Assembly (NCBI RefSeq): GCF_003047265.1
Contig: NZ_PZYY01000002.1
Location: 124,001 to 188,000, forward strand
DNA: 64,000 nucleotides
Reading direction: 5' to 3'
DNA from: Nocardioides terrigena
GTDB lineage: Bacteria > Actinomycetota > Actinomycetes > Propionibacteriales > Nocardioidaceae
Shown here: piece by piece, positions 32,821 to 45,395 of the stretch
How the letters are laid out: each line of letters begins with the position of its first letter
Numbering within the stretch: the stretch's first letter is position 1
Position numbers and translations under genes: made by a program
Notes under the pieces: model-generated
Told to the model about the DNA's origin: nothing
The model's database searches: none
The model's input: the letters and a program-made list of their open reading frames with translations, nothing else

Positions 32821-33747
32821 ACTGCTCCCCGTGATGGCCGTGTCGTCGCGGTGGTCGTCACCTTCAACCGGCTGCCGCTGCTCCAGCGCCTCGTGGCCCG
32901 GCTGGGGGAGGTGCCCGGCCTCGACGAGGTCGTGGTGGTCGACAACGCCTCGACCGACGGCACCGGCGAGTGGCTGGCCGGCCAGCCGACGACGGGGGAG
33001 ACCCCGCTGCTGGCGCGCACCCTCGAGCACAACCGCGGCGGTGCCGGTGGCTTCCACGACGGCCTGGCCTGGGCCATCGACCGCGACGCCGACCTGGTGT
33101 GGCTGATGGACGACGACGGCCTGCCCGACCCCGACTGCCTGGCCACCCTGCTGGCCCACGGCGAGGACCTCGACTTCTGGGGCCCGCTCGTCGTGGACGA
33201 GGAGGACTCCGACCGGCTGGTCTTCCCGATCCGGCTGCCGGGTGGTGCCCGGGTCGTGGGCGACATCGCCCAGGCCCGCGCCGCCGCCCGCGACGGCGTG
33301 CTGGCCGACGTGGTGATCCCCTTCAACGGCGTCCTGGTGACCAAGGAGCTCGTCGACCGGATCGGCCTGCCGCGCGAGGAGTTCTTCATCTGGGGCGACG
33401 ACGTCGAGTACCTCTGGCGCGCCCGCGAGGCCGGTGCCCGCGTCGCCACCGTGACCGGGGCCCGGGTGCTCCACCCCAGCGTCGGCGAGCTCGGCACGCC
33501 GATGATGTGGGGCCGCACGACCTACAACCACAGCCCCAGCGACCTCAAGCACTACTGCATGGCGCGCAACAACCTGGTCAACCTGCGTGACTACCGGGGC
33601 CCGCTCCACGCCCTGGCGTTCGTGGTCAAGACCGTCTGGTTCTACACCTTCACCCGGCCCAGCGCCGCCCGCCTCCGGCTGAGCGCCGGGGCGATGCGCG
33701 CCGGGCTGGCCGGGGAGTACGACGGGCACGAGAGGTTCCTCGCATGA
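32818..33747 (+). CDS. GT2-family galactofuranosyltransferase, GlfT1-like (first copy)
   Basis: 309 residues, GT-A fold. AVVVTFNRLPLLQRLV, VVVDNASTDGTGEWL, EHNRGGAGGFHDGLAWAI and the metal-binding LMDDDGLP are present; the C-terminal half has EEFFIWGDDVEYLWRAREAG. This pattern is typical of GlfT1, which adds the first Galf residues from UDP-Galf to the lipid-linked acceptor at the inner face of the membrane. The ending overlaps the next gene (ATGA), a related transferase. GTG 32818 chosen over GTG 32809 because of the TAGGGT box. Confidence 0.85.
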   Translation: MTAPRDGRVVAVVVTFNRLPLLQRLVARLGEVPGLDEVVVVDNASTDGTGEWLAGQPTTGETPLLARTLEHNRGGAGGFHDGLAWAIDRDADLVWLMDDDGLPDPDCLATLLAHGEDLDFWGPLVVDEEDSDRLVFPIRLPGGARVVGDIAQARAAARDGVLADVVIPFNGVLVTKELVDRIGLPREEFFIWGDDVEYLWRAREAGARVATVTGARVLHPSVGELGTPMMWGRTTYNHSPSDLKHYCMARNNLVNLRDYRGPLHALAFVVKTVWFYTFTRPSAARLRLSAGAMRAGLAGEYDGHERFLA

Positions 33748-34655
33748 CCGGGCCGGAGAGCGTCGCGGTCGTCGTCGTGACCTACAACCGCGCCGACCTG
33801 CTCGTCGGGATGCTCGACGGCCTCGCCGCCCAGACCCGCGCCGCCGACGCGGTCTTCGTCATCGACAACGCCAGCACCGACCACACCCGCGCGGTGCTCG
33901 ACGCGCGCACCGACCTGCCGCTCCACGTGACCACCTCGGAGGCCAACCTGGGCGGGGCCGGTGGCTTCCACCTCGGCGTCCGGGCGGCGTACGACGCCGG
34001 TTTCGACCGCGTCTGGCTGATGGACGACGACGTGGTGCCCGCGCCCGACTGCCTCGCGGTCCTGATGGCGGTCGACGAGGACTGCCTCATCGCCGTGCGC
34101 GAGGACCTCGCCGGCACGCTCGTGGAGAAGGCGGCGATCGAGTTCGACCTGCGCAACCCGCTCGCCGTACGCCCCAAGCGCGCCGCCGTCGACACGGCGT
34201 ACGCCGATCGCGCGTCCATGCCCCCGCTCGTGGAGGTGCAGAACGTCGCCTTCGAGGGCTTCATGGTGCGTCGCGACGTCATCACCGAGATCGGTTTCCC
34301 CGACCCTGCCTTCTTCATCTTCTACGACGACGCGGAGTACGCCGTCCGTGCCCGCCGGGCCGGGCGCCGGATCTGGGGGGTCCGCGACGCCGTGCTCGTG
34401 CGGCAGCTCGACTTCAACCAGCAGCACGACCTCTCGGGCTGGAAGGGCTTCTACATGTACCGCAACCTCTTCGTGGTGCACCTGCGCCACGGGGAGAACG
34501 CCCTGGTCCGGCTCAAGCCGTGGCTGATCACCCTCGCGGTGGTCCTGCTCAGCCCGGTCCGCGGCGGTCGCGCGGAGGCCCGCAACGTGATCCGCGCCAT
34601 GGCGTCGGCGCGGGGCATGCGCCGCCTTTCCGAAACGGCCCGTCCCCCTCGCTAG
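33744..34655 (+). CDS. glfT1: GT2-family galactofuranosyltransferase, GlfT1-like (second copy)
   Basis: 303 residues, the length of mycobacterial GlfT1. VVVVTYNRADLLVGMLDGL, VIDNASTDHTRAVL, EANLGGAGGFHLGVRAA, LMDDDVVPAPDCL and FFIFYDDAEYAVRARRAG mark the GT-A fold with a DDD metal motif. The last 60 residues include a hydrophobic stretch (WLITLAVVLLSPV) that may touch the membrane. It and the preceding gene look like a tandem pair with separate substrates or separate positions on the chain. Which copy is the true GlfT1 is not decidable here. Confidence 0.85.
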   Translation: MTGPESVAVVVVTYNRADLLVGMLDGLAAQTRAADAVFVIDNASTDHTRAVLDARTDLPLHVTTSEANLGGAGGFHLGVRAAYDAGFDRVWLMDDDVVPAPDCLAVLMAVDEDCLIAVREDLAGTLVEKAAIEFDLRNPLAVRPKRAAVDTAYADRASMPPLVEVQNVAFEGFMVRRDVITEIGFPDPAFFIFYDDAEYAVRARRAGRRIWGVRDAVLVRQLDFNQQHDLSGWKGFYMYRNLFVVHLRHGENALVRLKPWLITLAVVLLSPVRGGRAEARNVIRAMASARGMRRLSETARPPR

Positions 34656-37950
<3,295 letters not shown>

Positions 37951-37954
<4 letters not shown>

Positions 37955-38871
37955 GCGGTCTCCTCACCTCCGGCACCCCGGCCTCGCGGCGTCCGACCCG
38001 CGAGGAGCTCGAGGCGATGCCGCTCGCCCCCCCGGCCGCCACCGGGCTGGGCGAGGTCGTGCGGCGTCGCTACCTGCTGCGGATGCTGGTGCGCAACACC
38101 ATCCAGTCCCGCTACCAGGGCACCGTGCTCGGCTGGCTGTGGAGCTACCTCCAGCCCGCCATCCGGTTCTGCCTGTTCTACTTCCTGTTCCAGGTGATGA
38201 TCGGCCGTGGGGCCGGCATGGAGAACTTCGCGGTGCACCTCTTCGCCGGCATGGTGATCGTGCACTTCTTCACCGAGACCTTCAACGGTGGCACCCAGTC
38301 GCTCATCCAGAACCGGACGCTGATCACCAAGCTGCCCGTGCCGCGCGAGATGTTCCCGGTCTCCCGGATGCTGGTGGCGGCATGGCACACGGTGCCGATG
38401 ATCCTGATCCTCGTCTTCGTCTGCGTCCTGCTCGGCTGGCGACCCGATCCGGTGGGGATGGCCGCCGCCCTGCTGGGCTTCTTGCTCACGGCGCTCCTGG
38501 GGCTGGCCCTCGGGCTGGTGTTCAGCGTGGCCAACGTCTTCATGCGCGACTTCGGCAAGGTGGCCCAGACGCTCACCCAGTTCGTCACCTTCAGCGTGCC
38601 GATGATGTACCCGTACACGCTGGTGCAGGACCGCTTCGGCGAGCCCATCGCGACGTACTACCTCTACAACCCGATGGCGGAGGCCGTGCTGCTGATCCAG
38701 CGCGGTTTCTGGACCGGCACGACCAGCGACCCGGCGTACACCGAGGGGCTGCACCTGCCCGACCACCTCTTCACGCGGGGGCTCATCATGACCATCATCG
38801 GACTGGTCTGCGTCGTGCTCGCCCAGCGGCTGTTCTCGCGGCTCGAGTCGCGCGTCCCGGAGCGGCTCTGA
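37951..38871 (+). CDS. wzm: ABC-2 polysaccharide exporter, permease subunit (Wzm-like)
   Basis: 306 residues with six membrane segments typical of O-antigen/galactan exporters: RNTIQSRYQGTVLGWLWSYL at the start (the family's amphipathic interface), FAGMVIVHFFTETFNGG, LIQNRTLITKLPVPREMFP, and a late YYLYNPMAEAVLLIQRGFW. It should flip lipid-linked galactan across the membrane with the ATPase encoded next. ATG 37951 overlaps the glfT2 stop (ATGA); its own stop shares one base with the next ATG. Confidence 0.92.
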
Positions 38872-39644
38872 TGACCACCATGATCCAGGTGGAGCACGCC
38901 ACCAAGACGTTCACCATGTCCTACCACCGCTCGCTCAAGCAGATCGCGCTCGCCAAGGCGCGGGGGCGCAAGACCCACGACGTCTTCAACGCCGTCGACG
39001 ACGTGAGCTTCACCGTCCAGGAGGGGGAGTCGGTGGGCCTGATGGGCCTCAACGGCTCCGGCAAGTCGACGCTCCTCAAGCTCGTCAGCGGGGTGATGCG
39101 ACCCGACTCGGGCTCCGTGCTGACCCGGGGCCGGATCGCCGGCCTGATCGCGACCGGCGCCGGCTTCGACCCGCAGCTGAGCGGCCGCGACAACCTCTAC
39201 CTCAACGCCGCCATCCTCGGGATGTCGCGGGCCGAGACCGACCGCAAGTTCGACGAGATCGTGGACTTCGCCGACCTCGGCAAGTTCCTCGACACCGAGG
39301 TCGCCTACTACAGCTCCGGCATGAAGGCCCGCCTGGGCTTCGCGGTGGCGATCAACGTCGACGCCGACATCTTCATCGCCGACGAGGCGCTGGCGGTGGG
39401 GGACCGGCCCTTCAAGCGCAAGTGCAAGAAGCGCATGGACGAGATCGTGAAGTCGGGCGTGACGATGTTCTACGTCTCGCACGCACCCGGCTCGGTGCGC
39501 AACCTGTGCAGCCGGGTCCTGGTCCTCGACCACGGCAAGCTCACCTTCGACGGGGACGTCGACGAGGGCATCGCGTTCCTCCACTACGACGACGACGAGG
39601 ACGACAAGAGCCGCGCCGACGACGGGCTCGGCGCCGACATCTGA
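38871..39644 (+). CDS. wzt: ABC polysaccharide exporter, ATP-binding subunit (Wzt-like)
   Basis: 257 residues. Walker A GLNGSGKST, the Wzt-type signature YYSSGMKARLGFAVAI (in place of LSGGQ), Walker B DIFIADEALAVGD and a switch His in YVSHAPGS. An Asp-rich tail (DDDEDDKSRADDG) ends the protein; no carbohydrate-binding domain is present, so export probably does not need a chain-end cap. Partner of the permease upstream; last gene of the operon. Confidence 0.94.
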   Translation: MTTMIQVEHATKTFTMSYHRSLKQIALAKARGRKTHDVFNAVDDVSFTVQEGESVGLMGLNGSGKSTLLKLVSGVMRPDSGSVLTRGRIAGLIATGAGFDPQLSGRDNLYLNAAILGMSRAETDRKFDEIVDFADLGKFLDTEVAYYSSGMKARLGFAVAINVDADIFIADEALAVGDRPFKRKCKKRMDEIVKSGVTMFYVSHAPGSVRNLCSRVLVLDHGKLTFDGDVDEGIAFLHYDDDEDDKSRADDGLGADI

Positions 39645-39938
39645 GGTCGGTGGCCTGACCGCCCGCTGCCCGCCGCTCGCACGCCCGGCGGTGGCTGGCG
39701 GCGTACGACGCACTGGTCGCCGCGGGGCCTGTCGTCTCCCGCCAGGTGCGCGGGTGGGCGCCTCGCTGACGCGATTTCACTGCGCCACGCCCGCACGGAG
39801 TTGACAATTGTGGAAGTCGTCGGCGTGTCGACTGGAAATTACACGATTGTAGTTACTCACGAAACCTAGCGAACCAGTGTGACTGGTGTGAAAGTTGCCT
39901 TCTTGTGTGACCTTCCCCGCGCACTGGAGTAGCCACTT
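39645..39938. other. Intergenic region with GC-poor promoter segment
   Basis: The first half (39659-39769) is GC-rich and keeps an open frame of 36 codons without a start codon, which looks like the tail of a lost gene. The second half (about 39770-39925) is unusually AT-rich for this window, contains TTGACA at 39801-39806, TTACACGATTGTAG (39839-39852) and the repeated word GTGTGA, and should hold the amidase promoter and regulator sites; I cannot fix the -10. Confidence 0.4.
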
Positions 39939-42689
39939 ATGCGTCTTGTCCAAGCCCGTTTCATCACCGCGTGCCAGCAGCTGCTGGCCCTCGGTGTGGT
40001 CCTCGCCGTCCTCACCCCGGCCTCGGGGGTGATCTCCCTCGACATCGTCGGCCAGCACCCCGGTGCGGCCGGCTCGGGGGGCCCCGCGGTCATCTCGGGC
40101 GCCCTGCGCTCGGCCACCGTTCCCACGGCCGCGGTCGAGTCCAGCGTCACCGAGGTCCCGCTCACGACCGGCACCGGCAACGCCCGGGCGCTGGCCGGCG
40201 AGACCGTCGTCGGCGGCTCGGTGACGAGCAACCGGGTGACGAGCCTGCCCCAGGACGTGACGGGCTACGGCGCCGTCGGTGTCACCTGGGCGCACGGCGA
40301 GGAGCTGGAGGAGGACCAGATCGCCCTGCAGGTGCGCACCCGTGAGGGTGACTCGTGGAGCGACTGGGCCGACCTGGAGTACCACGACGACCACGCCCCC
40401 GACGCCGGCAGCCCCGACGCCGCCACGTCGCGTCCCGGCACCGACCCGCTGATCATCGGCGACGTCGACGCCGTCCAGATCAAGGCCAGCGCGGACGACG
40501 CCCTCCCCGACGACCTCTCCATGGCCGTCGTCGAACCGGGCCGCGCCGAGGCCACGGAGAGCGAGACCCCCGCCGTCGGTGGCGAGGCCGACCAGGCCGA
40601 CGAGGACACGTCGTACGACGACGAGTTCGAGGAGCGCACCGAGCAGTCCGGTGAGCAGTCCGGCGAGATCACCCTCCAGGCTGCGCGCAAGGCCGCCCAG
40701 CCGACGATCTTCAGCCGCGCCCAGTGGGGTGCCGACGAGTCGATCCGCAACAAGGGCGCCCTGCGCTACGGCTCGATCAGCGCCGGCTTCGTGCACCACA
40801 CGGTCAACGCCAACGACTACACCGAGGCGCAGGTGCCGGGGATCCTCCGCAGCATCTACGCCTACCACGTGAAGTCCCGCGGCTGGAGCGACATCGGCTA
40901 CAACTTCCTCGTCGACCGCTTCGGTCGGATCTGGGAGGGGCGTTACGGCGGGATCGACAAGGCCGTCGTCGGCGCCCACACCCTCGGCTACAACGACTAT
41001 GCGTTCGCGATGTCGGCGATCGGCAACTTCGACGTCGTCCAGCCGCCCGAGGTGATGCTCCAGGCCTACGGCGCGCTCTTCGCCTGGAAGCTCGGCCTGC
41101 ACGGGGTCAACCCCGCGTCGATGTCCCAGCAGGTGGGCCGGACGAAGTTCGCGGCGATCAACGGCCACCGCGACGCCGGCTCGACCGCCTGCCCCGGCAG
41201 GTACCTCTACGCCAAGCTCGCCAACATCCGGGCGTACGCCGTCGCCGGTGGCACGCCCGCGCCGCCCCCGCCCGCGCCCGCCCCGGCTCCGACGACGGTC
41301 AAGATCGGCGACCCCGCCCCGCAGTCCAACCTCGTGGGCGCGGCGTACCCCGACATGGTCGTCCGCCGCGCCGGCGACGGCCGCGGCTTCATCATCCCCA
41401 CCGGTGGTCTCACGGCCTTCGCGAAGGCGAGCACCGTCTCGACCAAGGGCTGGAAGGACAAGCAGGACGTCCTCGTCACGCCCGACGTCACCGGCGACGG
41501 GGTCATCGACCTGGTCTCCACCTCCAGGAAGGGGGTGCTCCGGATCCGGCCCGGCAAGGGCAACGCACGCTTCAAGGCGACCTCCAAGGTCATCAAGTCG
41601 ACGCGCGGCCACACCCTGATGACCGCGGTCGGCGACCTCGACCGGGACGGCCGCAACGACCTGGTCGCCCGCCACAAGGGCAAGCTCGTGGCACTCATGG
41701 GGGCGCCGAAGGGCGGCTTCAAGCGGGTCGTCCTGGGCAAGGGGATGGGCAGCTACGTGCAGTTCATCGGTGCCGGCGACCAGAACGGTGACGGCAACGT
41801 CGACCTGCTCGCCCGCAACGGCAGGGGCCTCATGCTCTTCAAGGGCAAGGGCAACGGCCGCTTCGGTGCCCGGACCGCCGTACCCGGCTCGTGGGGCGTC
41901 TACAACCGGATCACCAGCGGCGCCGACTTCAACGGCGACGGCCGCCTCGACCTGGTCGCGCGGCGTACCAAGGGTGCGGTCTTCATCCTCCCGTCCTCTG
42001 GAGCCGGCACCTTCGGGACGCCGGTCGGACCGGCCACCAACGTGCGCTCGCTGCGCTCGATGACCGGTGCCGGCAACCTGGTGGGCGACGCCGCCCCCGA
42101 CCTCGTCGGCGTCAAGGACAACACCCTCGTCGTGGTCGCCAACCGGGGCACCTTCGACCTCGGTGCCCCCATCGACACGGGGGTCTCGTTCGTCGGCTCG
42201 GACGGCCTGCTCAACGTGGGCGACTGGAACCGCGACGGCGTCGGCGACGTGATCGCCCGACGCCCGGACGGCTCGATCGCGCTCTACGCAGGGAACGGCG
42301 CCGGCCAGCTCAGCGGGCCCACGGCCCTGGGGTCGGGCTTCGCCGGCGTGCACCTCGTGCCGGCCGGGGACGTGACCGGCGACGGCTTCCCCGACCTCCT
42401 CGGCACCCCGGCCAGCGGCAAGCTGATGGTCTACGCCGGGACCGGGACCGGGATCAGGGCGGGCCAGCAGGTCTCGGGCCGCCAGATCACCCGGGCCGGC
42501 CTGCCCAGCGACCTGTCGGGCTTCGACTGGGTGTTCGGCGTCAGCGACATCCGGGCCAAGGGACGCGGCGACTACATCGTGCGCCGGGCCGGCACGGGCG
42601 ACGTCTACCTCTACACGGGCACGAGCGGCAAGGTCGCCGCCCCGCGCTTCCTCGGCGGTGGGATGGAGGGCTTCGACCTGGCCGGCTAG
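39939..42689 (+). CDS. Secreted N-acetylmuramoyl-L-alanine amidase with FG-GAP repeats
   Basis: 916 residues. Signal peptide about 1-30, a 200-residue acidic region, then a PGRP/Amidase_2 domain (about 255-430): SRAQWGADES, GFVHHTVN with the first zinc His at 286, YNFLVDRFGRIWEGRYGG, and GHRDAGSTACPG with His 410 and Cys 418 completing the zinc site. After a Pro-rich linker, six or more FG-GAP/VCBS repeats follow (DVTGDGVIDLV, DLDRDGRNDLV, DQNGDGNVDLL, DFNGDGRLDLV, DWNRDGVGDVI), likely a calcium-bound propeller. It should cleave peptidoglycan at the cell surface. Stop interlocked with the convergent gene in CTAG. Confidence 0.92.
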   Translation: MRLVQARFITACQQLLALGVVLAVLTPASGVISLDIVGQHPGAAGSGGPAVISGALRSATVPTAAVESSVTEVPLTTGTGNARALAGETVVGGSVTSNRVTSLPQDVTGYGAVGVTWAHGEELEEDQIALQVRTREGDSWSDWADLEYHDDHAPDAGSPDAATSRPGTDPLIIGDVDAVQIKASADDALPDDLSMAVVEPGRAEATESETPAVGGEADQADEDTSYDDEFEERTEQSGEQSGEITLQAARKAAQPTIFSRAQWGADESIRNKGALRYGSISAGFVHHTVNANDYTEAQVPGILRSIYAYHVKSRGWSDIGYNFLVDRFGRIWEGRYGGIDKAVVGAHTLGYNDYAFAMSAIGNFDVVQPPEVMLQAYGALFAWKLGLHGVNPASMSQQVGRTKFAAINGHRDAGSTACPGRYLYAKLANIRAYAVAGGTPAPPPPAPAPAPTTVKIGDPAPQSNLVGAAYPDMVVRRAGDGRGFIIPTGGLTAFAKASTVSTKGWKDKQDVLVTPDVTGDGVIDLVSTSRKGVLRIRPGKGNARFKATSKVIKSTRGHTLMTAVGDLDRDGRNDLVARHKGKLVALMGAPKGGFKRVVLGKGMGSYVQFIGAGDQNGDGNVDLLARNGRGLMLFKGKGNGRFGARTAVPGSWGVYNRITSGADFNGDGRLDLVARRTKGAVFILPSSGAGTFGTPVGPATNVRSLRSMTGAGNLVGDAAPDLVGVKDNTLVVVANRGTFDLGAPIDTGVSFVGSDGLLNVGDWNRDGVGDVIARRPDGSIALYAGNGAGQLSGPTALGSGFAGVHLVPAGDVTGDGFPDLLGTPASGKLMVYAGTGTGIRAGQQVSGRQITRAGLPSDLSGFDWVFGVSDIRAKGRGDYIVRRAGTGDVYLYTGTSGKVAAPRFLGGGMEGFDLAG

Positions 42690-43429
42690 GGAGCCGGTCG
42701 GACCTCCGGGTCCCCGGCCCGGTGGGTGGCACGCTCCGCGGCGTACGTCGCGTCGAGCCGCCCCGGGTCCGGGTGCCGGACCAGGACCAGCGAGCCGCCG
42801 CTTACGAGCGGCTCGGTGAAGGTGGCGACTCCCGGTGGGGAAGCCGGATTCGCCATCGAGAAGAGACGGCCGCCGTCGGTGAGGAGACTCCCGGCGGCGG
42901 CCGACTCCATGAGTGCTCCCTGGGTGGCCTCGCCGTAGGCGCCGTCGGTGGCGGCGTCCTGTGCGGTGGGCGGGTCCCACGGGGTGAAGGCGTCGGGCTG
43001 GGACCAGATCTCCAGGCCGACGTCGTGCACGCCGGCCGGGACGGGCGTGGCGAAGCGGACGCCCAGCGGCAGCAGGCTGCAGGCAAGCACCACGAGGTCG
43101 TCGCCCCGCGCGGCCCACTCCTCGAGGTCGTCGGGACCGCAGACGACCGCGTCGGGGTCGTCGTCGGACGTCACGACCAGGCCGACCGTCCAGGCGGCCC
43201 CCAGGAACACCGGGGTCAGCCAGTGGGTCGGCAGGTCGATGCGCAGCCGCATCCCGCGCTCGAGGTCGCCCTCCTCGACGAGGAGGCTGGCGGCCTTGGC
43301 CACCCAGTTGGCGTACGTCGTCACCGACAGCTCGACCCGCTCGCCCGTCGCGTGGTCGTACCAGGTCACGAGCGGGCGGCCCGGGTCACGGCGCAGCTGG
43401 GCGCGCAGGGCGGCGTCGAAGGTGGTCAC
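42686..43429 (-). CDS. TIGR03089 family protein, short AMP-ligase-like
   Basis: 247 residues, resembling only the N-terminal part of acyl-adenylate-forming enzymes: VTWYDHATGERVELSVTTYANWVAKAASLLVEEG, written here as VTWYDHATGERVELSV then YANWVAKAASLL. The ATP/AMP motifs (SSGTTG..PK, YGxTE) are missing, so catalysis is unlikely; this matches actinobacterial TIGR03089. The GTG start at 43429 lies six bases after TAGGCT on the minus strand, sharing a palindrome with the manC promoter. Function unknown. Confidence 0.85.
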   Translation of the reverse strand: MTTFDAALRAQLRRDPGRPLVTWYDHATGERVELSVTTYANWVAKAASLLVEEGDLERGMRLRIDLPTHWLTPVFLGAAWTVGLVVTSDDDPDAVVCGPDDLEEWAARGDDLVVLACSLLPLGVRFATPVPAGVHDVGLEIWSQPDAFTPWDPPTAQDAATDGAYGEATQGALMESAAAGSLLTDGGRLFSMANPASPPGVATFTEPLVSGGSLVLVRHPDPGRLDATYAAERATHRAGDPEVRPAP

Positions 43430-43452
43430 GGCCGCAGCCTAGGCTCCGGGCC
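43430..43452. promoter_or_regulatory. Palindromic bidirectional leaderless promoter (TIGR03089 / manC)
   Basis: AGCCTAGGCT (43436-43445) contains TAGGCT on both strands: minus 43441-43436 for the GTG at 43429, plus 43440-43445 for the ATG at 43453. Start codons are 23 bases apart, with 6 and 7 bases from box to start. Confidence 0.75.
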
Positions 43453-44559
43453 ATGACCCAGACGCCCCAGCCGTCCCATCCGTCGGGCCCGAGCATCGAC
43501 CACTTCTGGGCCGTCGTGCCCGCGGGCGGGGCCGGCACCCGGCTGTGGCCGCTGTCGCGGTCGTCGTCGCCGAAGTTCCTGCACGACCTCACCGGCACCG
43601 GCCGCACGCTCATCCAGGCCACCCACGACCGGCTGGCGCCGCTCGTGCAGGACCGCATCCTCGTGGTGACCGGCCGCGCGCACCGCGACGCCGTGCTCGA
43701 GCAGCTCGACGTGCCGGCGGAGGCAGTGCTGGCCGAGCCGTCGGCCCGCGACTCGATGGCCGCCATCGGCCTCGCCGCCGCGCTGCTGGAGCGCCGCGAC
43801 CCCGACGCCGTCATGGGGTCCTTCGCCGCCGACCACGTGATCCGCGAGCCCGCGGTCTTCCACGCGGCGGTCGCGACCGCCGTCGACGCGGCCCGCGCCG
43901 GGTGGCTGGTCACGATCGGCATCGAGCCGACCTACGCCGCCACCGGCTTCGGCTACATCAGCGCCGGCGACGAGGTGGACGGGGTGCCCGGGACGCGGGT
44001 GGTGCGCGAGTTCGTCGAGAAGCCCGACGCCGACGTGGCGGCGACGTACGTCGCGGACGGCTACCGGTGGAACGCCGGCATGTTCATCGTGCGACCGACC
44101 GTCCTGCTCGACCTGCTCGCGGAGACGGACCCGGGCTTCGCGGCGTCGCTGCGGGCGATCGCCGCCGACCCGGCGACCCTCGAGGACGCCTGGGACTCGC
44201 TGCCGAGGATCGCGGTCGACCACGCCGTCGCCGAGCCCGCGGCCGCCGCCGGTCGTGTCGCCGTGGTGGCGGGGCGGTTCGGCTGGGACGACGTGGGCGA
44301 CTTCGCGTCGCTGCGCTCGCTGCTGCCCGCCCCCGACGGAGAGCTCGTCGTGCTGGGCGACCGGGACCGGGTGCGGGCCATCGACAGCTCGGGGCTCGTG
44401 GTCCCGGCCGGCGACCGGGTCGTGGCGGTGGTCGGGCTCGAGGACGTCGTGGTGGTCGACACCGGCGACGCCCTGCTGGTCACCACGCGGGCCCGGGCCC
44501 AGGACGTGAAATCGATCGTGGCCGCCCTCAAGGAGGACGGCCACGTCGGTCTGACCTGA
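43453..44559 (+). CDS. manC: Mannose-1-phosphate guanylyltransferase
   Basis: 368 residues. VPAGGAGTRLWPLSRSSSPK (about 22-41) is the nucleotidyltransferase signature GGxGxRLxPLS..PK; FAADHVI, TGFGYI, FVEKPD and WNAGMF are further conserved blocks. It makes GDP-mannose from mannose-1-phosphate and GTP for glycans and lipid-linked sugars. The C-terminal isomerase domain of two-domain ManC enzymes is absent. The phosphomannomutase at 53267 provides its substrate. Leaderless start from the bidirectional promoter. Confidence 0.92.
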   Translation: MTQTPQPSHPSGPSIDHFWAVVPAGGAGTRLWPLSRSSSPKFLHDLTGTGRTLIQATHDRLAPLVQDRILVVTGRAHRDAVLEQLDVPAEAVLAEPSARDSMAAIGLAAALLERRDPDAVMGSFAADHVIREPAVFHAAVATAVDAARAGWLVTIGIEPTYAATGFGYISAGDEVDGVPGTRVVREFVEKPDADVAATYVADGYRWNAGMFIVRPTVLLDLLAETDPGFAASLRAIAADPATLEDAWDSLPRIAVDHAVAEPAAAAGRVAVVAGRFGWDDVGDFASLRSLLPAPDGELVVLGDRDRVRAIDSSGLVVPAGDRVVAVVGLEDVVVVDTGDALLVTTRARAQDVKSIVAALKEDGHVGLT

Positions 44560-44578
44560 GGGGAGCGGCTCCCGTCAG
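44551..44578. terminator. Bidirectional terminator between manC and the DUF3105 gene
   Basis: CTGAC / GTCAG outer arms and GGGAGC / GCTCCC inner arms form a hairpin over the 15-base gap between the two convergent stops. Confidence 0.6.
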
Positions 44579-45312
44579 AGGACGGTCGGCTCCGGGGAGT
44601 CCATGTAGGGGTACTGCTCCATGAACGCGTCGAGCGCCTCGCCGCTGGGGGCGGAGCAGTACTGGAAGACGCCCACCTGCTCGCCACCCTCGCCAGCGGC
44701 CTCGCCGCCGACCGACCAGTGGGTCATGGCGACGTGCTGGCCGGAGGGGAACGGGTCGCCGTCCTCCGAGGTCCACGGCACGGCCTTGAACTTGTCGCGC
44801 AGGTTGGTCGTGCTCGACTTCTTGGAGGCGATGCCGCGCAGGTCGTCCATCATCGCCTCGTCCCCGGCGACCGTCTCGTCGTACCAGAGGATCGTGTAGC
44901 CGTGCTCGAGGTTGTGCACGAGCTCGCCGACGTCGGGCCGGTCGGACTCGCTGTAGAGCTTGCGCTCGATGCCGTCCCACACGTTGTAGTGCTGGCCGAA
45001 GGCCGGGGGCGAGTCCTCGAACTGCAGGGGCGTGCCGGGCTCGACGTGGTCCTGGCCGCCGGTGGCCTTCTTGGTCGTGATCTCACCGCAGTCCGAGGCG
45101 GGGGCGCCGATCGCCTCGATGGCCTGGGAGTCGAAGGACCGCAGGTCCCACCAGTTCTTGATGGGCTGGTAGGCCGCCGCACCGATGATGACCAGCGCCA
45201 CCAGGATGCTCGCCCCGACGAGGGCGAAGCCGCGGCGCTTCTCGGTGCCCGCCTGCTTCTTGCGGATGGAGTCGATGACCGCCTGACGGTCGGTCCTGTC
45301 CTTCTTGCTCAC
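44575..45312 (-). CDS. DUF3105 membrane-anchored protein
   Basis: 245 residues. A Lys/Arg-rich cytoplasmic start (KKDRTDRQAVIDSIRKKQAG), one membrane segment (FALVGASILVALVIIGAAAY, about 31-50) and an extracellular DUF3105 domain: PAFGQHYNVWDGIERKLYS, LVHNLEHGYTILWYDE, VAMTHWSVGG and VFQYCSAPSGEALDAFMEQY. Conserved His residues (QHYN, LEHGY, MTHW) could bind metal. GTG 45312. Function unknown; it sits between manC and the F420 genes but faces neither pathway clearly. Confidence 0.85.
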   Translation of the reverse strand: MSKKDRTDRQAVIDSIRKKQAGTEKRRGFALVGASILVALVIIGAAAYQPIKNWWDLRSFDSQAIEAIGAPASDCGEITTKKATGGQDHVEPGTPLQFEDSPPAFGQHYNVWDGIERKLYSESDRPDVGELVHNLEHGYTILWYDETVAGDEAMMDDLRGIASKKSSTTNLRDKFKAVPWTSEDGDPFPSGQHVAMTHWSVGGEAAGEGGEQVGVFQYCSAPSGEALDAFMEQYPYMDSPEPTVL

Positions 45313-45395
45313 GGCGCTGGAGTCTCTCGGATCGGGGACTGGGCTCCGCGCCGGGCGCTCGTGTGCAGCGCTCCGGCGGGGGTCGGGGGCAGAGT

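Noticed and set aside
39659..39769. Open frame of 36 codons with coding-like sequence (RWLAAYDALVAAG) after wzt
   Set aside because: It has no start codon and follows a stop; it may be a gene remnant but is too short to call.
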